From Cryptomeria japonica (taxonomy: Eukaryota; Streptophyta; Pinopsida; Cupressales; Cupressaceae): a stretch of DNA of 64,000 bases. The DNA lies in the NCBI RefSeq assembly GCF_030272615.1, contig NC_081409.1, forward strand, positions 532,994,291 through 533,058,290. Direction: 5' to 3'. This document shows positions 35,067 to 46,073 of this stretch, piece by piece (within the stretch, counting starts at the first letter, position 1; every line of letters begins with the position of its first letter). Under the pieces are notes generated by a model. It searched no databases and was not told the origin of the DNA. It worked only from the letters and a program-made list of their open reading frames with translations. The position numbers and the translations under genes are program-made.

Positions 35067-36095
35067 TTGCAAGCTAAAGGGAATATCTTTCATTTGAACT
35101 CCGGTGAGAAGACAATTTATATTGCACAAGTTTATGAGAGTTGGCTATGGCATAAGAGGTTGTGTCATGTGAATTTTGATTGTATTGTGAAGATCAGTTC
35201 TACTAAGGCAGTTAGAGATATACCTAAGATTGTAAAGCCCTATAATCTAGTATGTAAGGAATGTCAAATGGGAAAGAAATTTAGAACTACTTTTAAGAGT
35301 ATACAAGACAAATCTAATGATATTTTTGACCTGATTCATACTGATTTGTGTGGTCCTACTATAATCAAAAGTTTTTAGGGTGATAGATATTTTATGCTAA
35401 TCATTGATGACTATTCAAGAATGATGTGGGTTATTTTTATAAGGGAGAAGTCTGAAGCATTTGAAAAGTTTAAAATATTTAAAGCTAAATTTAAGATAGA
35501 GATAGGATTGAAGATTAAATGCTTAAGGTTAGATCAGGATGGATAATTCACATCCAGTGAATTTAACCGCTGTTGTGAGAAGAATGAGATAAGGAGATAG
35601 TTGTGTGCACCTCAAACACCTCAACAAAATGGAGTTTTGGAAAGGAAGAATGGAACTATCTTGGATGCAACTAGAACTATGATGATGGAATCTAAGCTGC
35701 CTCATGTCTATTAGAGAGAAGTTGTAAGCATGATGGTATACACATTCAACAGAGTTCATATCAAAGGAGATACCGGTAAGATACCTTATGAGTTATGGTT
35801 TGGTCATACACCGACAGTTAAGTATTTAAGAATATTTGGTAGTAAATGCTATATCAAAAGAGATGATTCCATGGGAAAGTTTGATCCTCGATGTGATGAA
35901 GGAATATTTCTTGGTTATTCTAATGGAAGCAAAGCATATAGATGTTATAAAAAAAGATTACAGAGAATTGTGGATGAGCAGAACATATATCAAATGAGAA
36001 CTTATGAGAAGGAACCAATAGTGGAAATGATCATAACTAAACTGATAGCACCTACACCAGAACAAAATGTTGAACCAGTTACTCCAGTAGTATAA
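35067..36095 (+). pseudogene. A4 integrase, broken
   Basis: WHKRLCHVNF and CKECQMGKK of the HHCC region, and the first catalytic Asp in HTDLCGP. A TAG lies at a Gln codon (35376). The second Asp region reads LDQDG followed by TAA in place of SDQGGEF. A TAG sits in RRQL near 35597, and a TAG replaces the Trp of PHVYWREV near 35713. The last piece (35730-36095) carries GSKCYIKRDDSMGKFDPRCD and the linker. Confidence 0.92.
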
Positions 36096-36131
36096 GAAAA
36101 TTCAGTACCAACTGAAGATGAGGACAGAGGA

Positions 36132-37799
36132 ATGAAAAATCAGAAGACTCCTAGATATGTAGGGTTGAATCATTCAAAAGATCAGATCATTGGAGACAAA
36201 AACAAAGGAGTAATGACAAGAAGAAGGTTGGTAGTTGATGAGGTATGTTTAATTTCTCAAGTTGAACTGACATCAATAATTGAAGCTTGTAAAGATGAAT
36301 GTTGGATGAAAGCTATGGAAGAAGAATTAGATCAGATAGAAAAGAATAACACATGGATTTTATTTCCCCAGCCTAAAAATAAGAATGTTATTGGAACTAC
36401 ATGGGTTTTTAGGAATAAAATGAATGAAGATGGACAAGTTGTGAGTAATAAAGCTGGATTGATTTGTAAAGTATATTCTCAGAAGGAAGGAATTGATTAT
36501 GATGAAACCTTTGCACCGGTAGCTAGGATTGAAGCTGTGAGATTATTTCTTGCTTATGTTGCACATAAGAACTACAAGGGTTTATCAGATGGATGTCAAG
36601 TGTGCATTTTTGAATGGAGATCTTGAATAGGAAGTTTATATTGAGCAATCTGATGGATTTTCACTTTCAGATGACATAACATGGTTTGCAGGTTAAAGAA
36701 ATATTTATATGGATTGAAAGAAGCCCCTCGAGCTTGGTATGCAAGACTGGATAAATATATTTTGAAGCTTGGTTTCACTAAAAGTAATGCTAACAATAAT
36801 TTATATTATAAGATCATTGATGATGAAATATTGATTATTGAAGTCTTTTTTGATGATATCATTTTTAGAGGTGAAGTTAAGTTGTGTATGGAATTCTCTA
36901 ACAATATGAAGAATGAATTTGAGATGTCTATGATTGGGGAAATGAGATTTTTTTTAGGTTTGTAGATTACTCAAACTGATAAAGGCATTTTCATCTGTGA
37001 AACTAAGTATGCTAGAGAGTTGTTGAAGAAATTTGGGTTGGAAAATTCTAAACTAGTTGGTACACCTATGGTTACAAGTGAGAAATTGACAAAGATAGAT
37101 GCATCTGCACCGGTAAATCCTACAAGGTACAAGTTTATGATTGGAGGTTTGTTATAGCTAACTCAGACTAGATCGGATATAATGAATGTAGTTTTTATTG
37201 TATCAAGATATCAGAGTGATCCTAGAGAAAATCATGAGAGTGCGGTGAAAAGGATTTTCAGGCATTTGCAGGGAACAACTGAATATGGTCTGTGGTATCC
37301 TGAAAATGATGACTTTACATTATGTGCATATATAGATGCAAATTGGACTGGAGATGTTGACGACTGGAAGAGAACATCCAGTAGAGCTTTCTTTCTTGGA
37401 AAGAAACTTTTTTCATGGATCAGCAAAAAGTAGTCATCTACCTCTTTATCTATTGTTGAAGCTGAGTATGTTGGTGCTGCTACTAACTGTACACATATTC
37501 TATTGATGAATGAAATGTTGAAGGATATAAAGGTGGATTGTAATGAACCAGTAGTTATTAACTTTGATAACTCTGCTACTATTGATATATCAAAGAATCT
37601 GGTATTTCATTCTAAGACAAAGAGCACATCTATCAAGTATACCTTTTTGAAGGAGAAGGTGGAAACAAATTAAGTTAGACTAGTTTATGTGAACACTAAA
37701 GAGAAGATTGTAGACATCTTCACTAAACCTTTGCCTAAAGAATTATTTGAGGACTTCAGAGATAGATTGGGGGTTTGGGCCACTCTAGTAGGAACTTGA
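36132..37799 (+). pseudogene. A4 reverse transcriptase and RNase H, broken
   Basis: RT begins within 36132-36626 and carries the same G insertion after KNYK as A1 (near 36579), reading [10 protein letters not shown] one-base loss near 36679 (GATGACATAACATGG) shifts it again. The catalytic box reads FFDD (36681-36965), followed by a TAG in LGLQITQT (near 36963). The RNase H piece (37182-37433) has YIDANWTGD, then a TAG after ISKK. The rest, with IVEAEY and FDNSATIDIS, reaches IFTKPLPKELF at about 37740. The CDN box reads FDN. Confidence 0.92.
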
Positions 37800-38155
37800 G
37801 TGATGTTGATTGGCATTAGTCCAACATGAACTTACAGAGCTACTATTCATTTCAGTTTGATGTGGTGGTGCTAATACTTAGGAGGAGTAGTCAGCTATAA
37901 GAATCAGAGGATTTATGATTTTTCTTTGATGTTCATGTAAGATCTTTTGCATTTATGTCAAAGGGGGAGAGTTATTCTTGTGAAAAACATAAGGGAGATA
38001 TATACTCATTAGGGGAGTTTTGTTCAGAGCTTCATTGCTATATCATTTTGTGGGAGATTGTTGGTTGTCTTCCATGGGGGGAGACTTGTTTGGCATTTCT
38101 TGGCACTTGGATGTGTTTCACATCTAGTGTTTCCATCAATGCCAAAGGGAGAGAT
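37800..38155 (+). promoter_or_regulatory. A4 3' noncoding region with polypurine runs and PPT
   Basis: Purine runs near 37961, 38012, 38075 and 38144, the last being the PPT (AAAGGGAGAGAT) next to the 3' LTR. TGTTTCCATCAATGCCAAA (38129-38147) is inverted relative to TTTTGTCATTGATGGCAACA (38181-38200). This segment identifies the deletion junction in A1. Confidence 0.75.
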
Positions 38156-39380
38156 TGTTGGCAATTTGGAGCAATTGATGTTTTGTCATTGATGGCAACA
38201 CCGACAATTTTGGTTGTTTACCAGTTTCTAGTTGGTTTTGGTAGAGTGGTTGGATTATGATATTGATCTGGTATGCTCTGGTATGCTTTGGTTTGGATCT
38301 ATCATTCATTCTATTCAGATGCATATCATGATTAGTTGGTTCAGGATTTGATGACTCAGATACTATCATTTGTTCTAATAAGCCTTTTGGTCACTAGTAA
38401 GGGTTTTACCGATAGAGCTTTGTTGAAGATCTTTTGATGCATGTGATAAGTGGTGTTGGTGCAGATTCTAGATGGATTTTGGGATGTTGTTGGTTATCTT
38501 TTTCTTGGTCCTATTAATCGGTGGTGTTGGATTTGGTTTATGGTGACCTATTTTGGGTCTGACGTTATCTAGGTTATGGACCACTTTATGTAACATGTTG
38601 GTGGGTGATCCCGATGCGTTACCGGTGGGATTTAATGACTGGTTTACATTGTTCTCAGCTTAAGATGACTTGGTTGATAATTGGATTGCAATTTTATGCT
38701 ATAAATTTATTGTATTATCTTTTAAGCAGCCGACCTAATTGTTTAGGTCTTGGGTTGGTATAATTTTGATGTAAAATCTCTTTGTACATCATGGGCATAT
38801 GGGATTAGGATTATCTGTGTGCGAATAATGTTGTAATCATATGCAAAGGTTTTGGTCGATCATAGGTGATCGAATTGGGTTTGTAAGAGAGGTTTAAGGC
38901 CTCTAGTATTGAGCTTAACTAAAACTGTACTCAGGCATAGGAGATGCTATTCTTGCAGTTCAATCTTCATTCTAGATTATAGTCTGATGTTTTTTGTAGT
39001 CAGTGAGGCTCCTTTTGTGATGAGAAGTACGCTCTAGGCTATTGGCCTTCCTGCATGTGTAGGCCCCTTCATTTTATAATCACATACTTTCTACAAAAGT
39101 ATTATCTGACTATGGGTAGGCTTCCCACCATGGTTTTTCCCTTTACTGGGTTTTCCACGTACAAATCTTGGTGTTGTGTTCTAGATGGATTGTAATTGTT
39201 TTGTGATTTATGTTTATGTTTAATTTCTATATAAGTTATTTTAGTATTTTGTTTATGCATCCCGGTATTGGTTTTATGTGTTTCGGTATTAAGGATTTGA
39301 ATGCTTAAAGTTTTGTAATATGGTGACAACTGATTCACCCCCCCTCTTAGTCGTCCTATAGTTATTTGAGTTGTCAAACA
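38156..39380 (+). repeat. A4 3' LTR (1225 bp)
   Basis: TGTTGGCAATTTGG to GTTGTCAAACA, homologous to 32332-33562. A small deletion near 38175 removes part of the head (GGAATTGATTATGTGTTGCATT in relatives). Confidence 0.94.
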
Positions 39381-39385
39381 CAGTC

Positions 39386-40060
39386 AAAGCCCCTTGTATA
39401 AGATAATAAGATTATATTGCCTTCTTAAATAATCGCAATAACCACCCTTTGATGAACAATTGATCTCATGTGGTTATATCCTTGTTTCATCTTAATCCAT
39501 CATCTAATTGCTTTCTTGATAAGTTGATAGGGACCCCATAATTCCTTAGTTGTTTCACTAATGTCCTTAAGTTCTAAGTATTTTTCCATTTCATTCAACT
39601 AACCTTTAGCTCCCTCACAAATTTTCTTTCCTTTGAACTTAGGCTGAGTAATTTCCTTCAAATCCTTAGATGGCTCTAACATATCATTTTCCTTGCTATT
39701 ATCTATCTCATTACCTTGATTATTTTTAAGGTTGACATTTTAAATCTCGCTTCTATTTTTAATACCATTTTGTCTTGCTCCAAGGTCTTGCATTGATTTT
39801 TCCATGGATTTGATCTTATCCCTTTGCTCACTTAAGATGTTTATTATAGCTTCGACTCTTGTTGTTGATCCACTCCTTGTTCTTGTTTTATTTCCATCAT
39901 TTCTAGCTTCCCTTTGACTCCTTGTAGTGTTGGTATACCTTCCTCTTCCACATTCCTTACTATATAGGTCTCCTTGAAATTTGAATTTACTATTCAATTT
40001 ATGATTTAAGATATAAAAATTTATCTCTACTACTCCCAACTGCTTCCAAGATACTCTTCA
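39386..40060 (-). pseudogene. L gag (int1 copy), broken
   Basis: A minus-strand ORF at 39740-40039 gives the N-terminal part (VEAIINILSEQRDKIKSMEK). After a frameshift the Gag core follows (LKEITQPKFKGKKICEGA, LNEMEKYLELKDIS, ELWGPYQLIKK) at about 39490-39700. It is a Ty3/gypsy retrotransposon Gag type, recognised from the W-x-E-x-E-x-Y-L pattern, although the Trp is lost here (TGG to TAG). The int2 copy is at 48560-49230. Confidence 0.75.
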
Positions 40061-40105
40061 AGATTACATAGTTGAAGTGAGCTCAAGGCTTAGAGTTTAA
40101 CCTTC

Positions 40106-40117
40106 GCTCAAATACCA
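40106..40117 (-). other. L primer binding site next to LTR2, degraded
   Basis: GCTCAAATACCA on the + strand, from GCTCTGATACCA with two changes, just before the LTR2 border TGTAATAACCC at 40120. The int2 copy is better preserved. Confidence 0.75.
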
Positions 40118-40237
40118 CATGTAATAACCCACTTGTCTTAATCCAAAAATCTCAACTAATTTTTTTTTTCTATTTTTTATATAAATATTGATTTCTTATT
40201 CTTAATTGTGTTTGATTCAATCGCATACTCAGGTACA

Positions 40238-40460
40238 TCTATCCAGATAGGATAGACATCTAACCATACGGGTTAGGCATCTAACCATATAGGTTAGGTA
40301 TCTATCCATATGAGACTAGGCATCTAACCATATGGGTTAGGCATCCAACCATATAGGTTAGGCATTTGTCCATACGGGACAAGAGGTTTTATCTATCCAA
40401 TCTGAGATAGGCATCTACCCAAACGGGGTAGGCATCTATTCATAAGAATAGGATATGCTT
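40238..40460. repeat. 21-22-bp tandem repeat in L LTR2
   Basis: Six adjacent units of the type GTTAGGCATCTAACCATATGG, followed by more diverged units (ATAGGCATCTACCC, GTAGGCATCTATTC). LTR3 has four clear units in the same place (about 49426-49512). Confidence 0.9.
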
Positions 40461-41191
40461 TGTCCAGAGACTTTAGACTCATCGAGACCATACGGGTCCT
40501 GAGTCATTCTCTAAAGACTACACTCCTCTATTAGGAATGCATCAAGGTCACCCTCTTTAGGAGCATATAAAATAATCATATAAGCAAGATTGAGTTTTGC
40601 CTCATAATTTGGCCTAAAGCCTTGGAAAGTCAAGTGAATCCATATGGGATTCCTTCTAAGTATGCATTGAATTAATTTTAACCTTACAATTAGCATTAGC
40701 TATACCCTTTGATTAAAAGACCAAAAAGCTTCAAGAACCAACTATTCACCCATAACCAAAACCTAATCCCCATCCTTGAATGCCTAAGTACAATGGAAAA
40801 CTCTGTCCCTAGACTACCTACATACCCATTTTGACATGAGATCAAAATGTAAAGTATGTAGTTCTCATTTCTAACTATGGTTTAATGTAAATTGTTTGGT
40901 GGGAAGGCAACCATTTCGAGTGTCATTGTCCTAGATAGTTTCTCTGCGGTTGCTACCCACGATGGTAGCTTTATAGAAAAAAGGCTCAAGGTATCCTTCT
41001 GCTTGTGGCCTAAAATAAATAAGACCTATTTCCTATTATGTATGTCACCCTTAATTTGTTATCATTCGCTGAAAATGTCAAGATAAAATAAATTCCAAGA
41101 TCATAACATACAACCAAACCCTAATGGGGTTTTCTAAGGTTTAATTGAGTGATTGTAAATTCATTTTAAAATTAATCTTTTTATATTATCG

Positions 41192-41220
41192 ATCCAAGGG
41201 GGATTACCCACCCCTTGGAT
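41192..41220. repeat. Perfect 10-bp inverted repeat in L LTR2
   Basis: ATCCAAGGGG, a nine-base loop, then CCCCTTGGAT. The arms are conserved and extended to 11 bp in LTR3 (50322-50352). It lies seven bases before the A3 insertion. Confidence 0.9.
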
Positions 41221-41554
41221 TTTAACTTGTTAGGATAACCGGTGAACAACTGAGAGGGGCAAGGTGAATCAGTTGTTAACAGATTATGAAACTTTAAGCA
41301 CACAAAACCTTTTACTGAAATGCATAAACCAAATATCAGAATATCAGATATATCAGTTAAGCACAAACATAAATCATAAACCAAATACCATGCATCCACA
41401 ACACATAACACCAAGATTTGTACGTGGAAAACTTGGTAAAGGGAAAAAACACAGTGGGAAGCCTACCCATAGTTAGATGATACTTCTGCAGTAAGTATGT
41501 GATTACAATAAGGGGCCTAGACATGTAGGAAGGACAACAACCTAGAGCACACTG

Positions 41555-44056
41555 TGTTGGGACCTATAAAATTTTGATAATTTGAGTGGCCCATTTTAAA
41601 ATTCTGCTTTGCACTTTCAAATGACCTCCTGATGAATCAACCTAAATCGCCTAGTTTGAGGGCATGAAAAATAGAGCCAACAATCCTCCCCTCACATGCT
41701 TGTGAAATATGGGAAGTTAAAGAAACTCGGACTAAATGCAATCGGCCTGTGTAAAGAATTTTTACTTGGGCGCCAAAGAGGGTTTTAAAAGACCAAAGAA
41801 ATTTCCATGTAAATGCCACCAGACATGAACATTTATTCCACATTGGTTGTGCAAGGGGCATTTTTTGTATTTTAATACAAAGCCACACACTTCTATAGTG
41901 TCAAAGATTAAGGGCTTTTGGCAAGAGGTGGCTCATGGCCCAGTGGACCCCGCGTGTGTGCGCATCTCAAGGTGTCCAAATTTTGGGACAAGATGGCGAT
42001 AAAGAAGGCCTAAGGTAGAAAGGTGGGTCCAGCTCAAGGCAAGGTGGCAGACAAGTGGCGCCCAAGTAAAATTCTAGGACTATCAACGACTGTCGATGTA
42101 CCGCAGTTGTGAAGTGCCCAAAATGTTAACCCTCATGACATGGCGACCAAATGGTGGGACCCGGTAGGCTGGAAATGAAGAAGCTAAAGGTCGAGCAAGT
42201 TGAGTAGATCTGATAGTCAGGCGAAGAGATCCAACGGCTGTCGCTACACCGCGATGGGAAACCGCTCGTCGGCTAATCATTGCAACATGGCGACCATATG
42301 GTGGGACCCGATCGAAGAGTAGAAACGAAGAGATAAAGAGCGAGTAGATCGCAGATGATCTGACAGTGGTCACTAGACCACGATGGGAAATGGCTTGCTG
42401 AATATCCATCATGACTTGGCAACAAGGCGGGCCGAGGTCCAGTAGAAGGTCTGGCCAAAGGTGACATGGTGGTTAAGGTGGCACCCAATTAGTTCCAAAG
42501 GTGAACTAGAGGCCGACACGTGGTGGACCCGATAGAAGGGGTGAGTGGCAAAAACCAACTCGAGACCTCGCGACCAAAGTAATTTCATTAATAGTCTCCA
42601 GCTTGCTAGCATAAAATGCTAACCCCAAAAAAACTAGAGACCTCGCGAGTGAGCAGATCCAAAGAAGATCCAACGGTGGTCGCTAGGGGAAACTGCTCGT
42701 TAGAATATCCATCGCGACCCAACGACAAAGAAGAGCTTCATTCCGATAGTGAGTCCGGTTGTGCTAAGGTGACAGGACAGGGACTCTGGAACCAATTAGG
42801 GGGTGCCATGTGGTGGAGTGCAGAATTAGGATCAAGGAAAAAGTCAAAGTTAAATGATATAGTTTTAGACTATAGTGTAAAATGCAGAAATTTAAGTGAC
42901 TGGTTGTGTAGAAGGGCCTGAGAGATTAATTCATTGTCGGGTTATTTTTTGCCCGAATATACAAGTATTATATATCGTTGGAAATCTCTTAGAATGAGGA
43001 GTTTGTTTCTACAATCAATTGTAGCACACATCAAATATCTTGAGGGCATTTTCCTCAGGATTTCAAAAACTTTTTGAGTTTGTTAGAGAAGATTTTCTGC
43101 AGGCCAAGTGTGTGAGCCATAAATGTAGAAGATTTTCACTTGTCATTGTCAGAGATGAAATCCAAAATTCTTCTCTCTTCATTCTTATTCTAAGGTCTTC
43201 TAATTTTGTAAGGGTTCCAAAATTTTTGTGAGTAGAGCTCCATATTCTATGTTTCCATCTCTGAGTTTTTCTTCCAGAATTTGTATAGTCTAATGTCTTC
43301 TTTCAAGTAATTAAGTATATCTTCTTGTTGTAGGTGTTTCTAGTTGCAGGTTTAAATGTATGTAAGGCATGCATAAATTCACACAAGATTGTCTCTAGAT
43401 ATATATTTCTTTGTTACAAATTAAATCCTCAAGGAGGCTGAAATTTGTCATCTCAAGGAGATTGTTGTGATTGTTTGCAGGCATTCTTCAAGGAAGAATT
43501 TAAATTTTGTAATCAATAATAAATAATGGAATATATTTTCAAGTCTGATGGTTTTGTGAATGAGCTGATTAATTCATTTATGCAGGAATATTTCAATATG
43601 AAGATGGACTTGTAGTAGAGGTTCTTATTTACAGTTTGATGTATGACTCTGTTCCTTTTGGATAAGGCACTCGTCTTGCAGATTCTAGGGATTCTTAGAG
43701 ATTTTTTTAGAAATCAAATATCCATTTACTTTTATGTTTGTAGTTTTAGTTTGTTCCACCTATCTCATACTTCAACTTAGTTGAGATGTCAATGTAGATC
43801 TAGCCCATCTATAGTAACCTCCTAGTTGTTAAGCCTTATGAGATCTATCTACTTTTATTGGTGCTATCATATGTGGGTAATGAGTCTGATTCAATGCATC
43901 AAAGGTACACCCACCTAGGTTTTGTAGAGCCTGAAGAGTAGAAGGATTAAAATCCTTGTTATGTTGTCCAAGTCCTAAAGTTCTTCATTGTATGAAGTTG
44001 GCTATTTCATAGATAGATTGTAGGTGAACTTGGTTTTCTCTTTTTTGAGAACAACA
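41555..44056 (+). mobile_element. F: probable solo gypsy LTR (about 2.5 kb)
   Basis: Starts TGTTGGGACC and ends GAGAACAACA, which gives TG..CA ends. The flanks are CACTG and CACTT. Ends at 41553 and 44054 would give a perfect CACAC duplication but a non-canonical AA end. The first ~1.3 kb is much richer in GC than its surroundings and contains degenerate copies of a motif like CCAACGGCTGTCGCTACACC. An AT-rich TATATATCG stretch follows near 42970. No protein domain is seen. The + orientation is inferred from this layout. It could also be an LTR plus a scrap of internal sequence. Confidence 0.65.
42083..42710. repeat. Degenerate GC-rich motif repeats in F
   Basis: Four copies of a ~40-bp motif (CAACGGYNGTCGCTA...GATGGGAAA) begin near 42083, 42231, 42360 and 42671. 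Each is followed by a conserved ATCATNNCRACATGGCGACC-like block. A diverged copy occurs in G at about 52871. Confidence 0.7.
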
Positions 44057-45889
44057 CACTTCTCATCACAAAGGAGCCTCACTAACTACAAAAGATATCC
44101 AGACTATAATCCAGAAATTAGAATGAACTGCAAGAATAACATCTCCTATGCTTGAGTACAATTCCGGTTAAGCTCAATGTCGGAGGTCTTAAACCTCTTA
44201 CACAAACCTAATTCGATCACCTATGATCAATCAAAACCTTTGCATATGATTACAACTTTATTCGCACATAGATAATCCCATAACCATGACCACATGCCAT
44301 GATCTACAAAGAGATCTTATATCGTATTTATACCAACTTGGGACCTAAACAATTAGGTTGTCCACCTAAAAGACAATACAATAAATCCATTACATAAACC
44401 CACAAACCAATGATAATCCAAGTCGGCCTAAGACCAAAACAACATTAACCAAACAATAAATCCAACCGGTAACACATCGGGAGCATCCACCAACATGTTA
44501 CATAAATCGGTCCATAACCTAATAGAATAGCATTAAGTCCAGACCTAAAATAGGTCTCCATAAACCAAATGCAACACCAACAATCAACTAGAACACAAAC
44601 AAGATAACCATCATCATCCTAAAAACCTTCTAGAAGCCGCACCAACACCACTTATCGAATCCATCAAAAGATATTCAACAAAGCTTTGTTGGGAGAACCA
44701 TTACTGGTAACCAAAAGGCTTACTAGAACATATGATAGCTTCCAGATCACCAAATCCTGAACCAACTGAATGTGACCTGCATTTGAATAACATGAATAAC
44801 TGAACAAAACCAATTCCACCAATTGGAATATAACAAAGATAAATCTCATGATCATCATCAAAGTCCAACCACTCTACCAGAACCTGGTAGACAACCAAAG
44901 AAGCTAGTGTTGACATCAATGACAAACATCAATGCAACACAAAATCAATTCCTCCAAATTGCTAACATAACTTCTAAATGAACCTTATTTCTCCCTAGAG
45001 GTTTATAGGGATGATTCCATAGACACCATTGTTGCAGCTTTATTAGGCATTAAATGCAGTAGTTCAACATGATGGTATTACCCGTAAGCATAATCTAGAG
45101 GCACCATAGATACCGAATGCTACTAGTTTTTGGTTTCAACTCCTCTTGTTTAGTTTTCTATTAATCACAAGGAATTATCACTTGAGATTAAAACTACGGT
45201 ATAAATTTTACGTAAATAAAGGAGCATAAACAAATCAACTACTTTGGAGTGGTATTATCTTGAAAGAAAACTAAGATAGTAATTAAAACTCTAAAATTTG
45301 AACTAAATACATGAAAGTACTATTTGTTTGGAAACTATGATACTTGTAGAATATAACTTATGAAAAAGATTTGATCTACTCGTATGATATAATTCTTTTG
45401 AAATAACCATTATTCTTGAAATGTGAATCTTAATGCTTGGAAGGTACTAAATTTCTTAAAGAAGATTAAATGATTAAGTAGCAAGACTTTGGAAATTAAT
45501 TTAGCACTTATTTGTTTGAAGGAAAAACTATTTTAAAGTAACTTTGAAAATAACCAAGTTATTGATAAACCAACTAATTATCCCACTTGGAGTAACAAAA
45601 TTTTTTATCTTTAATTATTTTCTGCAATGATAACCTATAAGTAAATTATCAAATAATAATATTTTGGAAATAAATTAATATTTACTTGTTTGAAGGGGAA
45701 AAACTATTTAACAAAAAGCTCACATTATTTTTAATTACTATTTGTTTGAAAAAAGAAAGATTAGAAGAGAGTCTAAATACTTGATAGTTAACCAATAAAG
45801 TTCTAGAATTAATAATATAAACGAAATGCTGACAATTGTCTACATCCAGATTCTAAATTATACCATTTCTCTATTGGGAACTAGACTCG

Positions 45890-45976
45890 ATATATAATAT
45901 ATATATACTTTATTATTTATTTATTTATAATTAAAGAAATGTTTTCCTTTACTTTATTAATTTATAATTATTTTAT

Positions 45977-46014
<38 letters not shown>

Positions 46015-46027
46015 ATATATATATATA

Positions 46028-46069
<42 letters not shown>
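45890..46069. repeat. AT dinucleotide microsatellite in LTR2
   Basis: An interrupted AT run (main part 45980-46069, with CT interruptions near 46012 and 46030), orthologous in position to 17670-17722 in LTR1. The Tyr/Ile ORF across it is spurious. Confidence 0.95.

Positions 46070-46073
<4 letters not shown>

Larger units (their letters stand above)
32332..39380 (+). mobile_element. A4: full-length Ty1/copia element in L int1
   Basis: 5' LTR 32332-33562, 3' LTR 38156-39380, PBS, gag, protease, integrase, RT, RNase H and polypurine runs, all in copia order. Flanks are CCATC (32327-32331) and CAGTC (39381-39385). The empty site in int2 reads CAATC (near 48561), so each duplicate carries one change. 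Numerous stops and frameshifts make it inactive. It shares a one-base RT frameshift with A1. Confidence 0.94.
31681..40119 (-). repeat. L int1, interrupted by A4
   Basis: A PPT (AAGGGGGGAAGGA on the minus strand) lies at 31681-31693. Then comes gag-derived sequence without a recognisable domain (31694-32331), A4, more gag (39386-40060) and a PBS-like site. Parallel sequence in int2 (47913-49284) runs through without A4. No pol domain is present. Confidence 0.85.
41228..44967 (-). mobile_element. A3: solo copia LTR (A family), split by F
   Basis: Perfect target-site duplication TAACT (41223-41227 and 44968-44972). With F removed, the sequence from TGTTAGGATAACCGG to TTGCTAACA aligns with the whole A1 5' LTR and is about 1.24 kb, with no internal region. 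It is therefore a solo LTR from LTR-LTR recombination. LTR3 lacks it (near 50357). Confidence 0.93.

Noticed and set aside
40238-40460. CRISPR-like array of 21-22-bp repeats
   Set aside because: The units are directly adjacent without spacers, lie inside a plant LTR, and occur in the second LTR copy too. It is a simple tandem repeat.
42616-42921. 101-codon ORF in the GC-rich part of F
   Set aside because: It lies in LTR sequence with no domain. Long ORFs are expected where stops are fewer in GC-rich DNA.
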